The translations under genes and the position numbers were made by a program. A stretch of 31,354 bases of DNA, taken from positions 1 to 31,354 of the forward strand of contig JBECKT010000103.1 of NCBI GenBank assembly GCA_040235405.1. The letters are read 5' to 3'. Positions 7,521 through 15,761 of this stretch are shown here, one piece after another. Within the stretch, counting starts at the first letter, position 1; each line of letters starts with the position of its first letter. The notes below the pieces were generated by a model that was given only the letters and a program-made list of their open reading frames with translations, searched no databases and was not told where the DNA came from. The DNA comes from PGZG01 sp040235405 (GTDB lineage Bacteria > Pseudomonadota > Gammaproteobacteria > Pseudomonadales > Alcanivoracaceae).

Positions 7521-8318
7521 TCAGTCTTCGTCGGCCAGAGCCATGGCGGAGGTATTCGCCCCGGCGTCCACATACATGATCTCGCCAGTGATGCCAGAGG
7601 CAAGGTCGGAACAGAGAAATGCAGCAGCGTTGCCAACTTCTTCGATGGTGACATTGCGGCGCAGCGGTGCCTTGGCGGCATTATGGTCAAGCATGGCGCG
7701 AAACTTCTTGATGCCAGAGGCTGCCAGGGTACGAATTGGCCCGGCGGAAATGGCGTTTACCCGAATGCCTTCCGGCCCGACACTGGCAGCAAGATAACGC
7801 ACTGACGCCTCCAGACTGGCCTTGGCCAGGCCCATAACGTTGTAGTTCGGTACTGTCTGGCGTGAAGCATGATAGGTCAGTGTCAGCAGGCTGCCATTGC
7901 GGCCTTTCATCATTTCATGGCCGGCCTTGGCGAGAGCCACGAAGCTGTAGCTGGAAATGTCATGGGCAATGCGGAAGCCTTCCCGGGTGGTGACATCAAT
8001 GTAGTTGCCATCCAGCTCGTAGCCGGGAGCAAAGCCGACTGCATGAACGATGCCGTCGAGGCCGTCCCAGTGCTTTTTCAGTTCGGTAAAGACGGCATCA
8101 ATCTGTTCATCACTGACCACATCACAGGGGAAGCACATGGCTTCACTGCTGCCATAGGCTTCGGCAGCTTTGACCACCCGTGATTTCAGTTTGTCGCTCT
8201 GGTAGGTAAACGCCAGTTCGGCGCCTTCGCGATGCATGGCTTCGGCAATGCCGGTGGCAATCGAGCGGTCGCTGGCGATGCCAACGATGAGGTAGCGCTT
8301 GCCAGTCATAAAACCCAT
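7521..8318 (-). CDS. fabI: Enoyl-[acyl-carrier-protein] reductase (NADH) FabI
   Basis: FabI catalyses the last reduction in each round of type II fatty acid elongation, using NADH. It is the target of triclosan and isoniazid-type inhibitors. The 265-residue product has the atypical short-chain dehydrogenase signature: the nucleotide-binding start GKRYLIVGIASDRSIATGIA, and catalytic Tyr149, Tyr159 and Lys166 in YHASRQTVPNYNVMGLAK, with the same spacing as E. coli Tyr146/Tyr156/Lys163. NAISAGPIRTLAASGIK and the C-terminal GEIMYVDAGANTSAM also fit; the last differs somewhat from E. coli (GGFSIAAM). AGGGAG just upstream supports the start. The first reading frame upstream (yejF) ends 81 bp away, leaving room for the promoter at 8352-8380. 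Confident. Confidence 0.96.
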   Translation of the reverse strand: MGFMTGKRYLIVGIASDRSIATGIAEAMHREGAELAFTYQSDKLKSRVVKAAEAYGSSEAMCFPCDVVSDEQIDAVFTELKKHWDGLDGIVHAVGFAPGYELDGNYIDVTTREGFRIAHDISSYSFVALAKAGHEMMKGRNGSLLTLTYHASRQTVPNYNVMGLAKASLEASVRYLAASVGPEGIRVNAISAGPIRTLAASGIKKFRAMLDHNAAKAPLRRNVTIEEVGNAAAFLCSDLASGITGEIMYVDAGANTSAMALADED

Positions 8319-8351
8319 GGTGATCTCCCTTGATGCTGATAATTGCGCCCA

Positions 8352-8380
8352 AGTATAGGGGCTTGGCGTGGCTTCGCCAG
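8352..8380 (-). promoter_or_regulatory. Candidate fabI promoter
   Basis: Read on the minus strand, TATACT (8357-8352) is a good -10. A weak -35, CTGGCG (8380-8375), lies 17 bp upstream. It sits in the 81-bp gap between yejF and fabI, implying that fabI can be expressed apart from the yej operon. Confidence 0.45.
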
Positions 8381-8399
8381 TGGCGGGTTGTAAGCAATC

Positions 8400-9995
8400 C
8401 TATAGCTGTCTCAGGCGCTCATCAAAGGCGGCATCAAGCAGCGTTCTGGTGTAGTCCTGAGTGGGCCCGGAGAAGACCTGTTCCGTGGTGCCGGACTCGA
8501 CTACCCTGCCATGTCGCATTACCAGCAGATGATGACTGATGCTGCGGACCAGCTTCAGGTCGTGGCTGATAAACACATAGGTCAGGTTGAAGCGTTGCTG
8601 CAGATCGCGCAGCAGCTCCAGCACCTGATGCTGGATGCTGCGGTCCAGTGCCGAGGTCGGCTCATCCAGTATCAGCAGCTCCGGGCGCAGAATCAGGGCC
8701 CGGGCGATGGCAATCCGCTGACGCTGGCCGCCGGAGAACTCGTGCGGATAACGGTGCCGGGCGTCCGGATCCAGTCCCACCTCGCGGAGCATATCGGCAA
8801 CCTGCTGGTCCCGTTGTTGCCGATGCAGCTCTCTGGCGTGCACGGTCAGGCCCTCGGCCACGATCTGGCCAACGGTCATGCGCGGATCGAGTGTGCCCCA
8901 GGGATCCTGAAACACCACCTGCATGCGTTTACGCAATGGAGTGACGGCACGTCCACGCAGGGTATCAAGACGGGTATCGCCAAGGCGGATACCGCCGCGA
9001 CTGTCGATCAGGCGCAGGATGGCCATTGCCAGCGTTGATTTGCCGGAGCCGGATTCGCCAACAATGCCCAGCGTTTCGCCCTGACGGACCACGAAGCTGA
9101 CGTCATCAACGGCATGAAACCAGTCATGTCGGCCCCAGCTGCGTTTCTGCCTGAACCAGACGCAGACGTTGTCACCCTGCAGGAGCACATTGCGGCTGGC
9201 ATCTGTTACCGGTGCGCTGCCGTGCGGTTCAGCACCAAGCAGTTGTTGTGTGTAGGGGTGTTGTGGTGCGGCCAACACGTCGCGAGTGACACCGGTTTCA
9301 ACAATTTCACCCTGCTTCATCACCGCCACATCTTCGGCGTAGCGGGCGACGATGCCGAGATCATGGGTAATCAGTAGCACCCCGAGATTGAGGTCTTTTT
9401 GCAGCTTCTTGAGCAGGTCCAGAATGCTTTGCTGGACGGTGACATCAAGGGCGGTGGTCGGCTCATCCGCAATCAGCACGGACGGATCGTTGGCCAGCGC
9501 CATGGCAATCATGACCCGCTGGCGCTGGCCGCCGGAAAGTTGGTGCGGATAGCGCATGAGCATCTGTTCAGGCTCCGGCAGTTGCACCAGCGTCAGTAGT
9601 TCAATGCTGCGGGCCCGGGCCTGCTGGTTCGACAGTTTCTGATGAATCTGCAGGCTCTCTGCCAGTTGCCTGGCGACAGTATGCAGTGGATTCAGGGCAG
9701 ACAGCGGCTCCTGAAAAACGATGCCGATGCGGTGCCCGCGTAAGGTGCGAAGACGTAGTTCGGAGGCGCGACTGATGTCCTCTCCGTCAAGTTGGATACT
9801 TTTTGCATGCCAATTGGCCTGGGTCGGAAGAAGTTGCGGCACCGCCAGGGCAGTCAGGGATTTGCCGGAACCGGATTCGCCCACCAGTGCCAGCATTCTG
9901 CCGGCCTGTACGGACAGGCTGACGTTATTCACGGCCGGCTGTAACTGACCGGGAAAACGGATGGTCAACTCATTGATCGCGAGGCGGATAGTCAT
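8400..9995 (-). CDS. yejF: Peptide ABC transporter, fused double ATPase YejF
   Basis: This is the ATPase of a Yej-type oligopeptide importer. The 531-residue chain contains two complete ABC cassettes. Cassette 1 has Walker A GESGSGKS at 39-46, signature LSGGQ at 153-157 and Walker B VLIADE at 173-178. Cassette 2 has Walker A GESGSGKS at 313-320, followed by FSGGQRQR and LLILDEPTS. A DppD/OppD-like segment (HPYTQQLLGAEP) follows cassette 1. Both Walker A and B motifs and both signatures are intact. Its ATG overlaps the yejE stop by four bases (ATGA), so translation is coupled. In E. coli YejABEF takes up microcin C and peptides; related systems in alphaproteobacteria have been linked to muropeptide uptake. 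The substrate here is not shown by sequence. Confidence 0.93.
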   Translation of the reverse strand: MTIRLAINELTIRFPGQLQPAVNNVSLSVQAGRMLALVGESGSGKSLTALAVPQLLPTQANWHAKSIQLDGEDISRASELRLRTLRGHRIGIVFQEPLSALNPLHTVARQLAESLQIHQKLSNQQARARSIELLTLVQLPEPEQMLMRYPHQLSGGQRQRVMIAMALANDPSVLIADEPTTALDVTVQQSILDLLKKLQKDLNLGVLLITHDLGIVARYAEDVAVMKQGEIVETGVTRDVLAAPQHPYTQQLLGAEPHGSAPVTDASRNVLLQGDNVCVWFRQKRSWGRHDWFHAVDDVSFVVRQGETLGIVGESGSGKSTLAMAILRLIDSRGGIRLGDTRLDTLRGRAVTPLRKRMQVVFQDPWGTLDPRMTVGQIVAEGLTVHARELHRQQRDQQVADMLREVGLDPDARHRYPHEFSGGQRQRIAIARALILRPELLILDEPTSALDRSIQHQVLELLRDLQQRFNLTYVFISHDLKLVRSISHHLLVMRHGRVVESGTTEQVFSGPTQDYTRTLLDAAFDERLRQL

Positions 9996-11020
9996 TGCAA
10001 GTACTTCCTCGGATCAAAGGCGTCGCGCACCGCTTCGCCGATAAAAATCAGCAACGACAACATGAATGCCAGCGAGACAAAGGCGCTGATGCCAAGCCAG
10101 GGCGCTTGCAAGTTGGCCTTGCCCTGGCCGAGCAGCTCACCCATGGAGGGCGAACCCGGCGGCAGGCCAAAGCCGATAAAGTCCAGTGAGGTCAGGGTGA
10201 CGATCGAGCCGTTCAAAATGAACGGCATAAAGGTCAGGGTCGCGACCATGGCATTGGGCAGGATGTGGCGGAACATGATCATCCGGTCAGACACGCCAAG
10301 CGCTCGGGCGGCGCGAACATAATCCAGATTGCGGCCGCGCAGGAACTCGGCCCGAACCAGATCCACCAGCGCCATCCAGGAAAACAGCAGCATGATTGCC
10401 AGCAACCACCAGAACCCCGGCTTGACGAAACTGGACAGAATAATCAGCAGATAGAGTGTTGGCATGCTCGACCAGATTTCAAGAAAGCGCTGGCCGGCCA
10501 GATCCACCCAGCCGCCGTAATAACCCTGAATGGCGCCGACCATGACGCCAACTATGCTGCTGGCAAAAGTCAGCATCAGGCCGAACAGTAATGAAATGCG
10601 CAGGCCATAAATGATGCGCGCCAATACGTCGCGCCCCTGATCATCCGTGCCCAGCCAGTTTTCAGTCGAGGGCGGGGCCGGGGAGGGGACAGTCAGATCA
10701 TAGTTGATGGTGTTGTAGCTGAACCGGATCAGTGGCCACAGCATCCAGCCCTCGGCCTCAATCAGTTCACGAACATAGGGGTCGCGGTAATTGGCTTCGG
10801 TTTCGAACATGCCGCCGAACTCGGTTTCCGGGTAGGTAAACAGAACCGGCGCGTACAGCTCGCCCTGATAGCCGAGCAGGATCGGCTTGTCGTTGGCAAT
10901 GATCTCAGCCGTCATGCAGATCAGCAGCAGCCCGGCAAATATCCACAGTGACCAGTAGCCACGCCGGTTATCCCGGAATGCCTGCCATTGGCGCCGACTG
11001 ACCGGATTCTTCAGCAACAT
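9992..11020 (-). CDS. yejE: Peptide ABC transporter permease YejE
   Basis: This is an inner-membrane permease of the Yej importer, 342 residues. It matches E. coli YejE closely over its whole length: the N-terminal FRDNRRGYWSLWIFAGLL helix, a periplasmic insert with SPAPPSTENWLGTDDQGRDV, the core GLRISLLFGLMLTF, the EAA-type loop around RAARALGVSDRMIMFRHILP, and the C-terminal SLLIFIGEAVRDAFDPRK. I count about six membrane segments. Its ATG shares its A with the yejB stop (TGATG), and its own stop overlaps the yejF start, so it is translationally coupled on both sides. It pairs with YejB to form the channel. Confidence 0.94.
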   Translation of the reverse strand: MLLKNPVSRRQWQAFRDNRRGYWSLWIFAGLLLICMTAEIIANDKPILLGYQGELYAPVLFTYPETEFGGMFETEANYRDPYVRELIEAEGWMLWPLIRFSYNTINYDLTVPSPAPPSTENWLGTDDQGRDVLARIIYGLRISLLFGLMLTFASSIVGVMVGAIQGYYGGWVDLAGQRFLEIWSSMPTLYLLIILSSFVKPGFWWLLAIMLLFSWMALVDLVRAEFLRGRNLDYVRAARALGVSDRMIMFRHILPNAMVATLTFMPFILNGSIVTLTSLDFIGFGLPPGSPSMGELLGQGKANLQAPWLGISAFVSLAFMLSLLIFIGEAVRDAFDPRKYLQ

Positions 11021-12105
11021 CAGAATTCCCGCCGTTCGAAGTCAATGCGCGGATCCACCAGTACATAGGTGAGATCACTGACCAGCTTCAGCAGCAGGCC
11101 GATCAAAGTGAAGATAAACAGGGTGCCGAATACCACCGGGTAATCGCGATTGATGACCGACTCAAACCCGAGCAGGCCCAGCCCCTCAAGGGAGAAGATA
11201 TATTCGATCAGCAACACACCGGAAAAGAACATGCCAACAAAAGCAGCCGGGAAACCGGCAATGATAATCAGCATGGCATTACGGAATACGTGACGATAAA
11301 GCACCTGATTCTCACTGAGCCCCTTGGCCATGGCGGTCTGCACATAAAGCTTGCTGATTTCATCAAGAAACGAGTTTTTTGTCAGCATGGTCAGGGTGGC
11401 AAAGTTGCCGATGACGATGGCAATGGTCGGCAGGGTGATATGCCAGAGGTAATCGGTGATCTTGCCGAACCAGGATAATGAATCCCAGTTATCGGAGGTC
11501 AGGCCACGCAGCGGGAACCAGTCGAGATAGCTGCCGCCAGCGAACAGCACGATCAGCAAGATGGCAAACAGGAAGCTGGGAATGGCATAACCGACAATAA
11601 TCGCGCTGCTGCTCCAGATATCGAACGGTGTGCCATGACGAACGGCTTTTCGTATGCCCAGTGGCACAGATACCAGGTAGGTAATCAGGGTGCTCCAGAG
11701 GCCGAGCGAGATGGACACGGGCAAACGTTCGACAATCAGTTCGGTGACGGGTCTGCCGCGGTAATAGGATTCTCCGAATTCAAGGCTGGCATAGTTTTTC
11801 AGCATCAGCCAGAAACGTTCCAGCGGCGGCTTGTCGAACCCGTACAGCGCTTCAATACGCGCGATCAGCTCCGGCGGCAGGCCCTGGGAGCCGCGATATT
11901 CGCTGCTGCCGGTGGTGGTCTGCAGCATATCCGCGCTACTGCCAGCGAACTGTCCGGTGGCAGACGCATGCATGCCTTTCAGCTCGGCCACCATGCGTTC
12001 TACCGGGCCGCCGGGAGCGGCCTGCACAATCAGGAAATTCAGCACCAGAATGCCGAACAGGGTCGGTACTATCAGGGCGAGACGGCGCAGGATGTACCAG
12101 CTCAT
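11020..12105 (-). CDS. yejB: Peptide ABC transporter permease YejB
   Basis: This is the second permease of the Yej importer, 361 residues from the ATG at 12105. It follows E. coli YejB nearly end to end: SWYILRRLALIVPTLFGILV, LNFLIVQAAPGGPVERM, ELIVERLPVSISLGLWSTLI, the loop AKGLSENQVLYRHVFRNAM and the C-terminus VLVDPRIDFERREF. A GTG at 12120 would add five residues, but the ATG at 12105 overlaps the upstream binding-protein stop as TGATG and aligns with the E. coli start, so I prefer it. The conserved DppB/OppB-type N-terminal helix precedes a large periplasmic loop before the five-helix core. Confidence 0.94.
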   Translation of the reverse strand: MSWYILRRLALIVPTLFGILVLNFLIVQAAPGGPVERMVAELKGMHASATGQFAGSSADMLQTTTGSSEYRGSQGLPPELIARIEALYGFDKPPLERFWLMLKNYASLEFGESYYRGRPVTELIVERLPVSISLGLWSTLITYLVSVPLGIRKAVRHGTPFDIWSSSAIIVGYAIPSFLFAILLIVLFAGGSYLDWFPLRGLTSDNWDSLSWFGKITDYLWHITLPTIAIVIGNFATLTMLTKNSFLDEISKLYVQTAMAKGLSENQVLYRHVFRNAMLIIIAGFPAAFVGMFFSGVLLIEYIFSLEGLGLLGFESVINRDYPVVFGTLFIFTLIGLLLKLVSDLTYVLVDPRIDFERREF

Positions 12106-13880
12106 CAGGGTTTCTGCCACCAGGCGTCAATTGGCAGGCCGTAGGGCGGCGATACCTTCGGGTGGGCGAGGGTGTGGCGATAAGCGACGCGGAACCGGTC
12201 GATGTGCCAGTTCGGCACCACGTGATGGCCCCACTGCAGCACCCTGTCCAGTGCCCGGCAGCGAGTGACCAGATCTTCCCGTGTCGGGGCACTGATGATC
12301 AGCTCCACCAGTGCATCGACAACCGGGTCGCGCAGGCCGATCAGGTTGCGTGAGTCCGGCGTGTCGGCGGCTTTCGAGTGCCAGAAATCACGTTGTTCAT
12401 TGCCCGGAGAAAGGGACTGTGGAAAGCCGCCGATGATGACGTCGTAGTCGAACTTGCGCACACGTTCGACGTACTGGTTCGGATCGATGCGGCGGACGCC
12501 GGCAGCTATTCCGAGGGCCTTCAGGTTGCGCGAGAACGGCAGCGCGACGCGCTCGAATGCCGGACTGTTGAGCAGAATCTCGAACTTGACCGGTTCGCCC
12601 GCGGCAGTAAATAGCTGGTTCTGTTTGAGGGTGTAGCCGGCTTCGCGCAGAAGTTGCTGGGCGCGCTGCAGGTTTTCACGGGGACGGCCGGAGCCATCGG
12701 TTTTCGGTGGCTGATATTCGCGCTTGAAGACTTCCTCCGGGAGTTGCTTTCGAAAAGGCTCGAGGATTTTCAGCTCTGCAGCGGACGGCAGGCCGGTGGC
12801 AGCCATCTCCGAGTTCTGGAAAAAGCTGCGGGTGCGCACATACTGACTCTGGAAAAGATTCTGGTTCGACCACTCAAAATCCAGAGCCAGACCGATTGCC
12901 TCGCGAAGCGCTCTGTTCCGGAACAGTGGGCGCCGCTGGTTCATGACAAAAGCCTGCATGCCCACCGGCAACTGGTGGCGAATCTCTTCAAGGATGATTT
13001 CTTTTTTTGTCAGTGCCGGGCTGGCATAGCCGGTGGCCCAGTCCTTGGCGCTGTTTTCCAGGCGCCAGTCATAGGCGCCACCCTTGAAGGCTTCCAGAGA
13101 AACAGTTTCATCGAGAAAATATTCGAAGCTGAGCTGGTCAAAGTTGTACTGGCCGCGATTGACGGGCAGATCCTTGCCCCAGTAATCGTTGCGCCGTGAG
13201 TAAACGATGCGACGGCCCGGTTGAACACTTTCAATCCGGTATGGGCCGCTGCCAAGCGGTTTGTCGAGTGTTGGTTTGCTGAAGTCACGCTCCTGCCAAT
13301 AGTGTTTCGGCAGTACCGGCAGTTGGCCAACGATCAGTGGCAACTCCTTGTTTTCGGTGCTGCGAAAATGGAAGCGCACAGTCAGCCGATCAACAACTTC
13401 GGCTTTCTCCACATCGGCATAGTAGTAGGCATAGCCGGGAGAGCCCTGGCTGGTCAGCAACTCAAAGGAAAATGCCACATCTTCTGCGGTAACGGGTTTG
13501 CCATCTGCGAAGCGGGCTTCCGGGTGCAGTCGATATGTTACATGGCTGCGATCATTCGCCAGTTCGATGGAGCTGGCCAGCAGGCCGTACTGGGTAAAGG
13601 GCTCGTCCTGACTTGCAGTAGTCAGGGTCTCGTACAGGTATCCGGTGCCGGCGGCGGCATTGCCCTTGGGAATATAGGGGTTGAAGCTGTCAAAGGTGCC
13701 GATGACGTGTCGGCGCAGCGTGCCACCCTTCGGCGCATCCGGGTTGACGTAATCGAAGTGGCGGAAGTTGGCGTCGTACTTCGGCTTGCCATGCATGGCA
13801 ATGGCATGACTTGCGGGTGCCGCCTGAGTGCTGGCAGCCATGGTGAGTAAAAGCGGTGCAAGCAGCAACGTTCTCAGCAT
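12105..13880 (-). CDS. Periplasmic peptide-binding protein, YejA type (copy 1)
   Basis: This is an extracellular solute-binding protein, family 5 (SBP_bac_5), of 591 residues. It has a Sec signal peptide (MLRTLLLAPLLLTMAASTQA, likely cleavage after residue 20) and the YejA-subfamily marker HFDYVNPDAPKGGTLRR. Typical segments VTAEDVAFSFELL, VLPKHYW, SGPYRIESVQPGRR and GMQAFVMNQRRPLF follow. It should capture peptides in the periplasm and hand them to YejB/YejE. AGGGAG precedes the ATG. The stop overlaps the yejB start. It is clearly a paralogue of the upstream gene at 13899-15761, sharing dozens of short identical stretches. Whether the two differ in ligand cannot be told from sequence. Confidence 0.92.
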   Translation of the reverse strand: MLRTLLLAPLLLTMAASTQAAPASHAIAMHGKPKYDANFRHFDYVNPDAPKGGTLRRHVIGTFDSFNPYIPKGNAAAGTGYLYETLTTASQDEPFTQYGLLASSIELANDRSHVTYRLHPEARFADGKPVTAEDVAFSFELLTSQGSPGYAYYYADVEKAEVVDRLTVRFHFRSTENKELPLIVGQLPVLPKHYWQERDFSKPTLDKPLGSGPYRIESVQPGRRIVYSRRNDYWGKDLPVNRGQYNFDQLSFEYFLDETVSLEAFKGGAYDWRLENSAKDWATGYASPALTKKEIILEEIRHQLPVGMQAFVMNQRRPLFRNRALREAIGLALDFEWSNQNLFQSQYVRTRSFFQNSEMAATGLPSAAELKILEPFRKQLPEEVFKREYQPPKTDGSGRPRENLQRAQQLLREAGYTLKQNQLFTAAGEPVKFEILLNSPAFERVALPFSRNLKALGIAAGVRRIDPNQYVERVRKFDYDVIIGGFPQSLSPGNEQRDFWHSKAADTPDSRNLIGLRDPVVDALVELIISAPTREDLVTRCRALDRVLQWGHHVVPNWHIDRFRVAYRHTLAHPKVSPPYGLPIDAWWQKP

Positions 13881-13898
13881 CTGAACTCCCTGTGGTCA

Positions 13899-15761
13899 TT
13901 ATTTATCGGCAGTAGCCGGTTGGCCCGGGCCATTTTTCTGCCACCAGGTTTCCGTGCCGAGTATGTATGGCATCGGCGCATCCGGTCGTTCAAAACGGTT
14001 CCACCATGCTAGCCGGTGGCGGCCCAGGTACCAGTGCGGAATAGTGTAGTGACGCCACAGTAGTACCCGGTCCAGCGCCCGCAATGCAGCCCGGTAATCT
14101 TCCAGAGTGGTGGCGGATAATACTTTGCTGATCAGGGCATCGACTACCGGATCCTGAATGCCGGCGTAATTGCGGCCGCCACTCAGGTTGGCACTATCGG
14201 AGTGCAGGTACTCGATCAGCTCGACACCGGGAAAAGTATTCTGCGGCAATACGAAAAGCGTGACGTCAAAGTCAAATTTGTCGAGCCGCTCCTTGAAGCT
14301 GGCTGGATCCACCGAGCGGTAGCTGGCCTCGATGCCAAGCGCCTCCAGGTTTCGCAGCCACGGCTGGATAACGCGATCCATGCCCGGGTTATGGTAGTTC
14401 AGGATTTCCATTTTCAGTGGCGCGCCGCTATCGCCGTGTACCAGCTTGCGGTCACGCACCACGTAGCCGGCCTGTTTGAAAAGTGCCATGGCCTGGCTCA
14501 TCAGGCGCCGGTCCCGGCCGGAACCATCGCTGACGGGCAGTTTGAACGGTTCACTGAACAGCTCGTCAGGCAGTTGCTCCCGGAACGGTTCCAGTAGCGC
14601 CAGCTCCCGGCCTGAAGGAATGCCGGTGGCGCTGTGGCTGCTGTTCGGAAACCAGCTCAGTTGCCGTTGGTAGGCGCCGTTGAAAATGGTGCGATTGGTC
14701 CACTCGTAATCAAACAGCATGCCCAGCGCCTGCCGCAGATTCGGGTCGTTGAATGGTGCCCGACGCTGGTTAAAGAAGAATGCCTGAGTGCCCTGGGCAA
14801 TGCGGTGGGGAATTTCCTCGCGCTTGACCCGGCCATCACGCACAGCCGGGAAGTCGTAGGCGGTTGCCCAGTGTTTGGCAATGTAATCAAGGTGAACATC
14901 GTAACCGCCGGTTTTGAATGCTTCGAAGGCCACCTGGGCATCGCGGTAGAAGTCGATTACCACGGTGTCGAAATTGTAACGACCACGGTTAACGGGCAAG
15001 TCGCGTCCCCAGTACTGCGGGTCACGCTGTAGCACCATCTGTTTGCCGGGTTGTAGTCTGGCCACCCTGTAGGGGCCGCTGATAACCGGAATATCCAGAG
15101 AGCTGCGGCTGAAGTCCTTGTCTTTCCAGTAGTGTTTCGGCAGTACAGGCAGTTGCCCGGCGATCAGTGGCAGCATGCGTCGATGTTCGCCGCTGAAGTG
15201 AAAACGTACCTGATGTTTGTCGATCACACTGACCTTATCAATCTGCTGGTAACGCAGCGCATAGCGCGGATGCCCCTGCTCGCGAAGCAGGGCAAATGAG
15301 AACGCCACGTCTTCGGCAGTGATGGCGATGCCATCCTGAAACTTCGCTTCCTGTCGAAGTTTGAAAGTGCAGTGGTCGAGAGACTCATCGCAGTCAATGC
15401 TTTTGGCAATCAGGCCATAGGCGGATCCGGCCTCGTCGCCGACGCTGTTATGAACATCGTTGCCCATCATCAACGTATCGGTCATCTCGAGAAAGCCGAA
15501 CACATAGATGCCCGGCGAGTTGGCCGGGCTGCGGCCTGACAGGATGTAGGGATTGATGCTGTCAAAATCACCGGCACCGAGTAGCGTCAACGTGCCGCCC
15601 TTGGGTGCATCGGGATTGACGTAATCGAAATGATGGAAGTCAGCCGGGTACTTGAGTACGCCATACGGATGGTAGCCATGCCGCGGCTCGGCAGAACTCG
15701 CAGCACAGCCAAGTGCTGCTACAGTTGCAAGACAATAACCGGCAATGCGGTTACGGCGCAT
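13899..15761 (-). CDS. Periplasmic peptide-binding protein, YejA type (copy 2)
   Basis: This is a second family 5 solute-binding protein, 620 residues, directly upstream of copy 1 with an 18-bp gap. From the ATG at 15761 it has a signal peptide with an Arg-rich n-region (MRRNRIAGYCLATVAALG) and probable cleavage after CAASSA. ATGs at 15776 and 15770 would add up to five residues but give a worse signal sequence. HFDYVNPDAPKGGTLTL, ITAEDVAFSFALLREQG, VLPKHYWKDKDFS and GTQAFFFNQRRAPF match copy 1. The first 11 bases overlap the end of mltD, so the two are probably translationally coupled. A cysteine in AALGC resembles a lipobox but lacks the usual Leu at -3, so lipidation is less likely than ordinary secretion. 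Confidence 0.9.
   Translation of the reverse strand: MRRNRIAGYCLATVAALGCAASSAEPRHGYHPYGVLKYPADFHHFDYVNPDAPKGGTLTLLGAGDFDSINPYILSGRSPANSPGIYVFGFLEMTDTLMMGNDVHNSVGDEAGSAYGLIAKSIDCDESLDHCTFKLRQEAKFQDGIAITAEDVAFSFALLREQGHPRYALRYQQIDKVSVIDKHQVRFHFSGEHRRMLPLIAGQLPVLPKHYWKDKDFSRSSLDIPVISGPYRVARLQPGKQMVLQRDPQYWGRDLPVNRGRYNFDTVVIDFYRDAQVAFEAFKTGGYDVHLDYIAKHWATAYDFPAVRDGRVKREEIPHRIAQGTQAFFFNQRRAPFNDPNLRQALGMLFDYEWTNRTIFNGAYQRQLSWFPNSSHSATGIPSGRELALLEPFREQLPDELFSEPFKLPVSDGSGRDRRLMSQAMALFKQAGYVVRDRKLVHGDSGAPLKMEILNYHNPGMDRVIQPWLRNLEALGIEASYRSVDPASFKERLDKFDFDVTLFVLPQNTFPGVELIEYLHSDSANLSGGRNYAGIQDPVVDALISKVLSATTLEDYRAALRALDRVLLWRHYTIPHWYLGRHRLAWWNRFERPDAPMPYILGTETWWQKNGPGQPATADK

Noticed and set aside
15700..15761. 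Lipoprotein signal in the second binding protein (AALGC)
   Set aside because: The lipobox lacks Leu or Val at -3, and a normal Sec cleavage site follows at CAASSA.
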